DNA of 7,076 nt, from NCBI GenBank assembly GCA_002841685.1, contig PHAM01000076.1:1-7076 (forward strand). The letters are read 5' to 3'. Origin of the DNA: Elusimicrobia bacterium HGW-Elusimicrobia-2 (lineage in GTDB: Bacteria; CG03). The notes beneath the pieces are model-generated. The model did no database searches, was not told the origin of the DNA, and saw only the letters and a list, made by a program, of their open reading frames with translations. Positions 5,653 to 7,076 of the stretch are shown piece by piece. Positions within the stretch are counted from its first letter, which is position 1. Each line of letters opens with the position of its first letter. The translations under genes and the position numbers were made by a program.

Positions 5653-7076
5653 ATGGGATTTTTATTGACAACCGATATTGTATTCATTGACGGAAAAGGC
5701 GTTTCGCCACGGCGAATTTTCAATTGCGGCAAGACATCTTTTCTGCTGGAGAAATTCAAGGAGCTCGTTTCCTCGGGTGCGGATGTTTCAAGGATACTCG
5801 TGCTCTGCCCCCTGTCCGTCAAGGAGCGTTTTACCGATATAGCCCTCGCCGCCGCGTCCGGCTGCGGCGAACTCCACATCGACAGCTTTTCGGCTTTCGC
5901 CAAATGGGCTCTGAAAAAGAACAGCCATCAATTCACCCGCTCCTGCGATTTCACTATTATTTCGGGCAAGGAAGAGGAAGTGATCGTAAAAGAAATACTT
6001 TCGGAAAACCTCCCCCCGCTTAAAAATTTCTCAGCCTGCCGTAATTTCCGCGGTTTTATATCCGAGGCCGTTAATTTTATTGACGCGCATAAGATAGACC
6101 CTTCCGTAAAGCTCGGCCCCGACGAGTTCGCGCTTCTCGCCGAATATGACAAGAGGCTGAAGGAAAGGGATCTCTTTGACCTGCGGGATGTGGAAAAGCT
6201 CTGCCTTGAATCCGTGTCATCGGGTGTGTTCAGCTCCGGTTTTGATCATATTTTTCTTGACGGGTGGGAGGACCTCAACCGTCAGGAGAGCCGCATATTC
6301 ATAAGCCTTGTGGAAAGAGCCCCCGCGCTGAAAGGCCTGTACATCGCGGGAGATCCCTCGCGGGGCATATATGATTTTCTCGGCGGTGACGCAGAGGGCA
6401 CGAGAAAGGCCCTTGAGGAAAAATTCGCGCCTCACAGCCCGATCCTCAGCGCGAAAATAGAGCCGGAATTCGAGGTTTGGAAATTCCTGAGCGATTATGA
6501 CAACGCCCAGTGGATACTCTCAAAGATAAAAAAACTCATCGCTTCGGGCATAAGCCCGGAGGATATAGCCGTTATAGCCAGGGATACGGGAGATGAGATA
6601 AAGATGCTGGAGGATATGGCGTCGGGCGAAGGTGTGCCCGTGAGCTGTCCCTCGGGTGCGCCCTTTTTCAAGCATCCGCAATTCTTAGCCTTCATGTCAT
6701 TCCTGTATTTTACGGAGGGGATCGACGAGAAAGTTTCTTTCGCGGATATGCTGGCCCTGCCTGTCTTCAAGATGAGCGATTCGGATATCTTCAGGTTCCT
6801 TGAAGGCTCTCATGAGATGAGTAAAGGGCCCGCGGAAAAAATAGAGAAGGTGAGGATCTCCGCGAAGAAAGCGGCCCGGGCTGATTCCCTGCCGAATCCC
6901 GCGAAGATAAAAAAGCTTTATTCTTTCTGCGGTTCCGAGGAACTCGCCGGCGATGATATCGTGTTAAACCGGCTCTTCGGCAAATTCTTTGAATATGCCG
7001 AAAAATTCCACAGCATCACCGGCGGGATGGCATTTGAAACATTCCTGTCTTTTTTGAGTGAATCCCTCGCCACTTT
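5653..7076 (+). CDS. UvrD/AddB-like superfamily 1 helicase-related protein, N-terminal part
   Basis: The frame stays open from ATG 5653 to the window end, giving 474 residues of a larger protein. The order of motifs follows UvrD/AddB-type helicases. A P-loop-like NCGKTSFLLEKF (24-35) comes first, then RILVLCPLSVKERF (47-60, motif Ia position) and ELHIDSFSAFAKWAL (73-87, Ib). FDHIFLDGWEDLNRQE (197-212) is at Walker B, YIAGDPSRGIYDFLGG (230-245) at motif III, and DIAVIARD (304-311) near motif IV. Three key positions are altered: R replaces the first P-loop glycine, DG replaces the DE of motif II, and R replaces the usual Q in GDxxQxIY. This points to a helicase-like subunit with weak or no ATPase, as in AddB or RecC, probably in double-strand break repair. 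A C-terminal PD-(D/E)XK nuclease would be expected but is not visible. The start has no Shine-Dalgarno; TTG 5665 is an alternative. Confidence 0.8.
   Translation, partial: MGFLLTTDIVFIDGKGVSPRRIFNCGKTSFLLEKFKELVSSGADVSRILVLCPLSVKERFTDIALAAASGCGELHIDSFSAFAKWALKKNSHQFTRSCDFTIISGKEEEVIVKEILSENLPPLKNFSACRNFRGFISEAVNFIDAHKIDPSVKLGPDEFALLAEYDKRLKERDLFDLRDVEKLCLESVSSGVFSSGFDHIFLDGWEDLNRQESRIFISLVERAPALKGLYIAGDPSRGIYDFLGGDAEGTRKALEEKFAPHSPILSAKIEPEFEVWKFLSDYDNAQWILSKIKKLIASGISPEDIAVIARDTGDEIKMLEDMASGEGVPVSCPSGAPFFKHPQFLAFMSFLYFTEGIDEKVSFADMLALPVFKMSDSDIFRFLEGSHEMSKGPAEKIEKVRISAKKAARADSLPNPAKIKKLYSFCGSEELAGDDIVLNRLFGKFFEYAEKFHSITGGMAFETFLSFLSESLAT

Noticed and set aside
5665-5690. Perfect TTGACA at 5665-5670 as an internal promoter -35
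   Set aside because: No acceptable -10 hexamer lies 16-18 bp downstream, and the site is at the start of a coding frame.
5724-6023. Plus-strand 99-codon frame inside the helicase-like gene
   Set aside because: It is an out-of-frame, arginine- and proline-rich shadow; the alternative frame carries recognisable helicase motifs and is open to the window end.

Overview
The window reads as a piece of a bacterial chromosome with compact, overlapping genes and sigma70-type promoters. No gene pins the lineage. The mix of a short-type glucose-6-phosphate isomerase, a DUF3467 protein, a VanZ-like protein and long coiled-coil/repeat proteins would suit an uncultured, deep-branching Gram-negative-like phylum such as Elusimicrobiota or Omnitrophota. 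That placement is a guess. There is no sign of phage, insertion sequences, CRISPR arrays, tRNA or rRNA.

The window is organised around one divergent control region at about 2801-3034. Two good sigma70 promoters face away from each other and physically overlap: leftward -35/-10 at 2956-2961/2933-2938, rightward -35/-10 at 2950-2955/2972-2977. The leftward leader also carries a perfect 11-bp hairpin (2871-2905).

Left arm (minus strand, 2800 to 1): a single-domain CheY-like receiver, then an overlapping gene for a membrane protein, then after about 150 bp a very long, proline-free coiled-coil protein that runs off the window. The membrane protein has a signal peptide, an extracytoplasmic TPR-like region, one transmembrane helix and a cytoplasmic HEAT-like helical region. 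I suspect these three form a signalling/scaffold module, but no function can be named from sequence alone.

Right arm (plus strand, 3035 to 7076): a PPC/DUF296 protein, pgi, a DUF3467 protein, a VanZ-like membrane protein, a 28-residue strongly basic protein resembling the bS22/mS38 (AURKAIP1/COX24) ribosomal family, and the N-terminal 474 residues of a UvrD/AddB-like superfamily 1 helicase-related protein with degenerate ATPase motifs. Several of these genes touch or overlap (5118; 5519-5522), which suggests one translationally coupled transcript. The mix of sugar metabolism, translation and DNA repair looks like a housekeeping operon rather than a single pathway.

The most notable points are the overlapping divergent promoters, the tiny basic gene at 5519-5605, the altered helicase motifs, and the receiver / membrane scaffold / coiled-coil set. 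I did not find a clearly new defence or mobile system.
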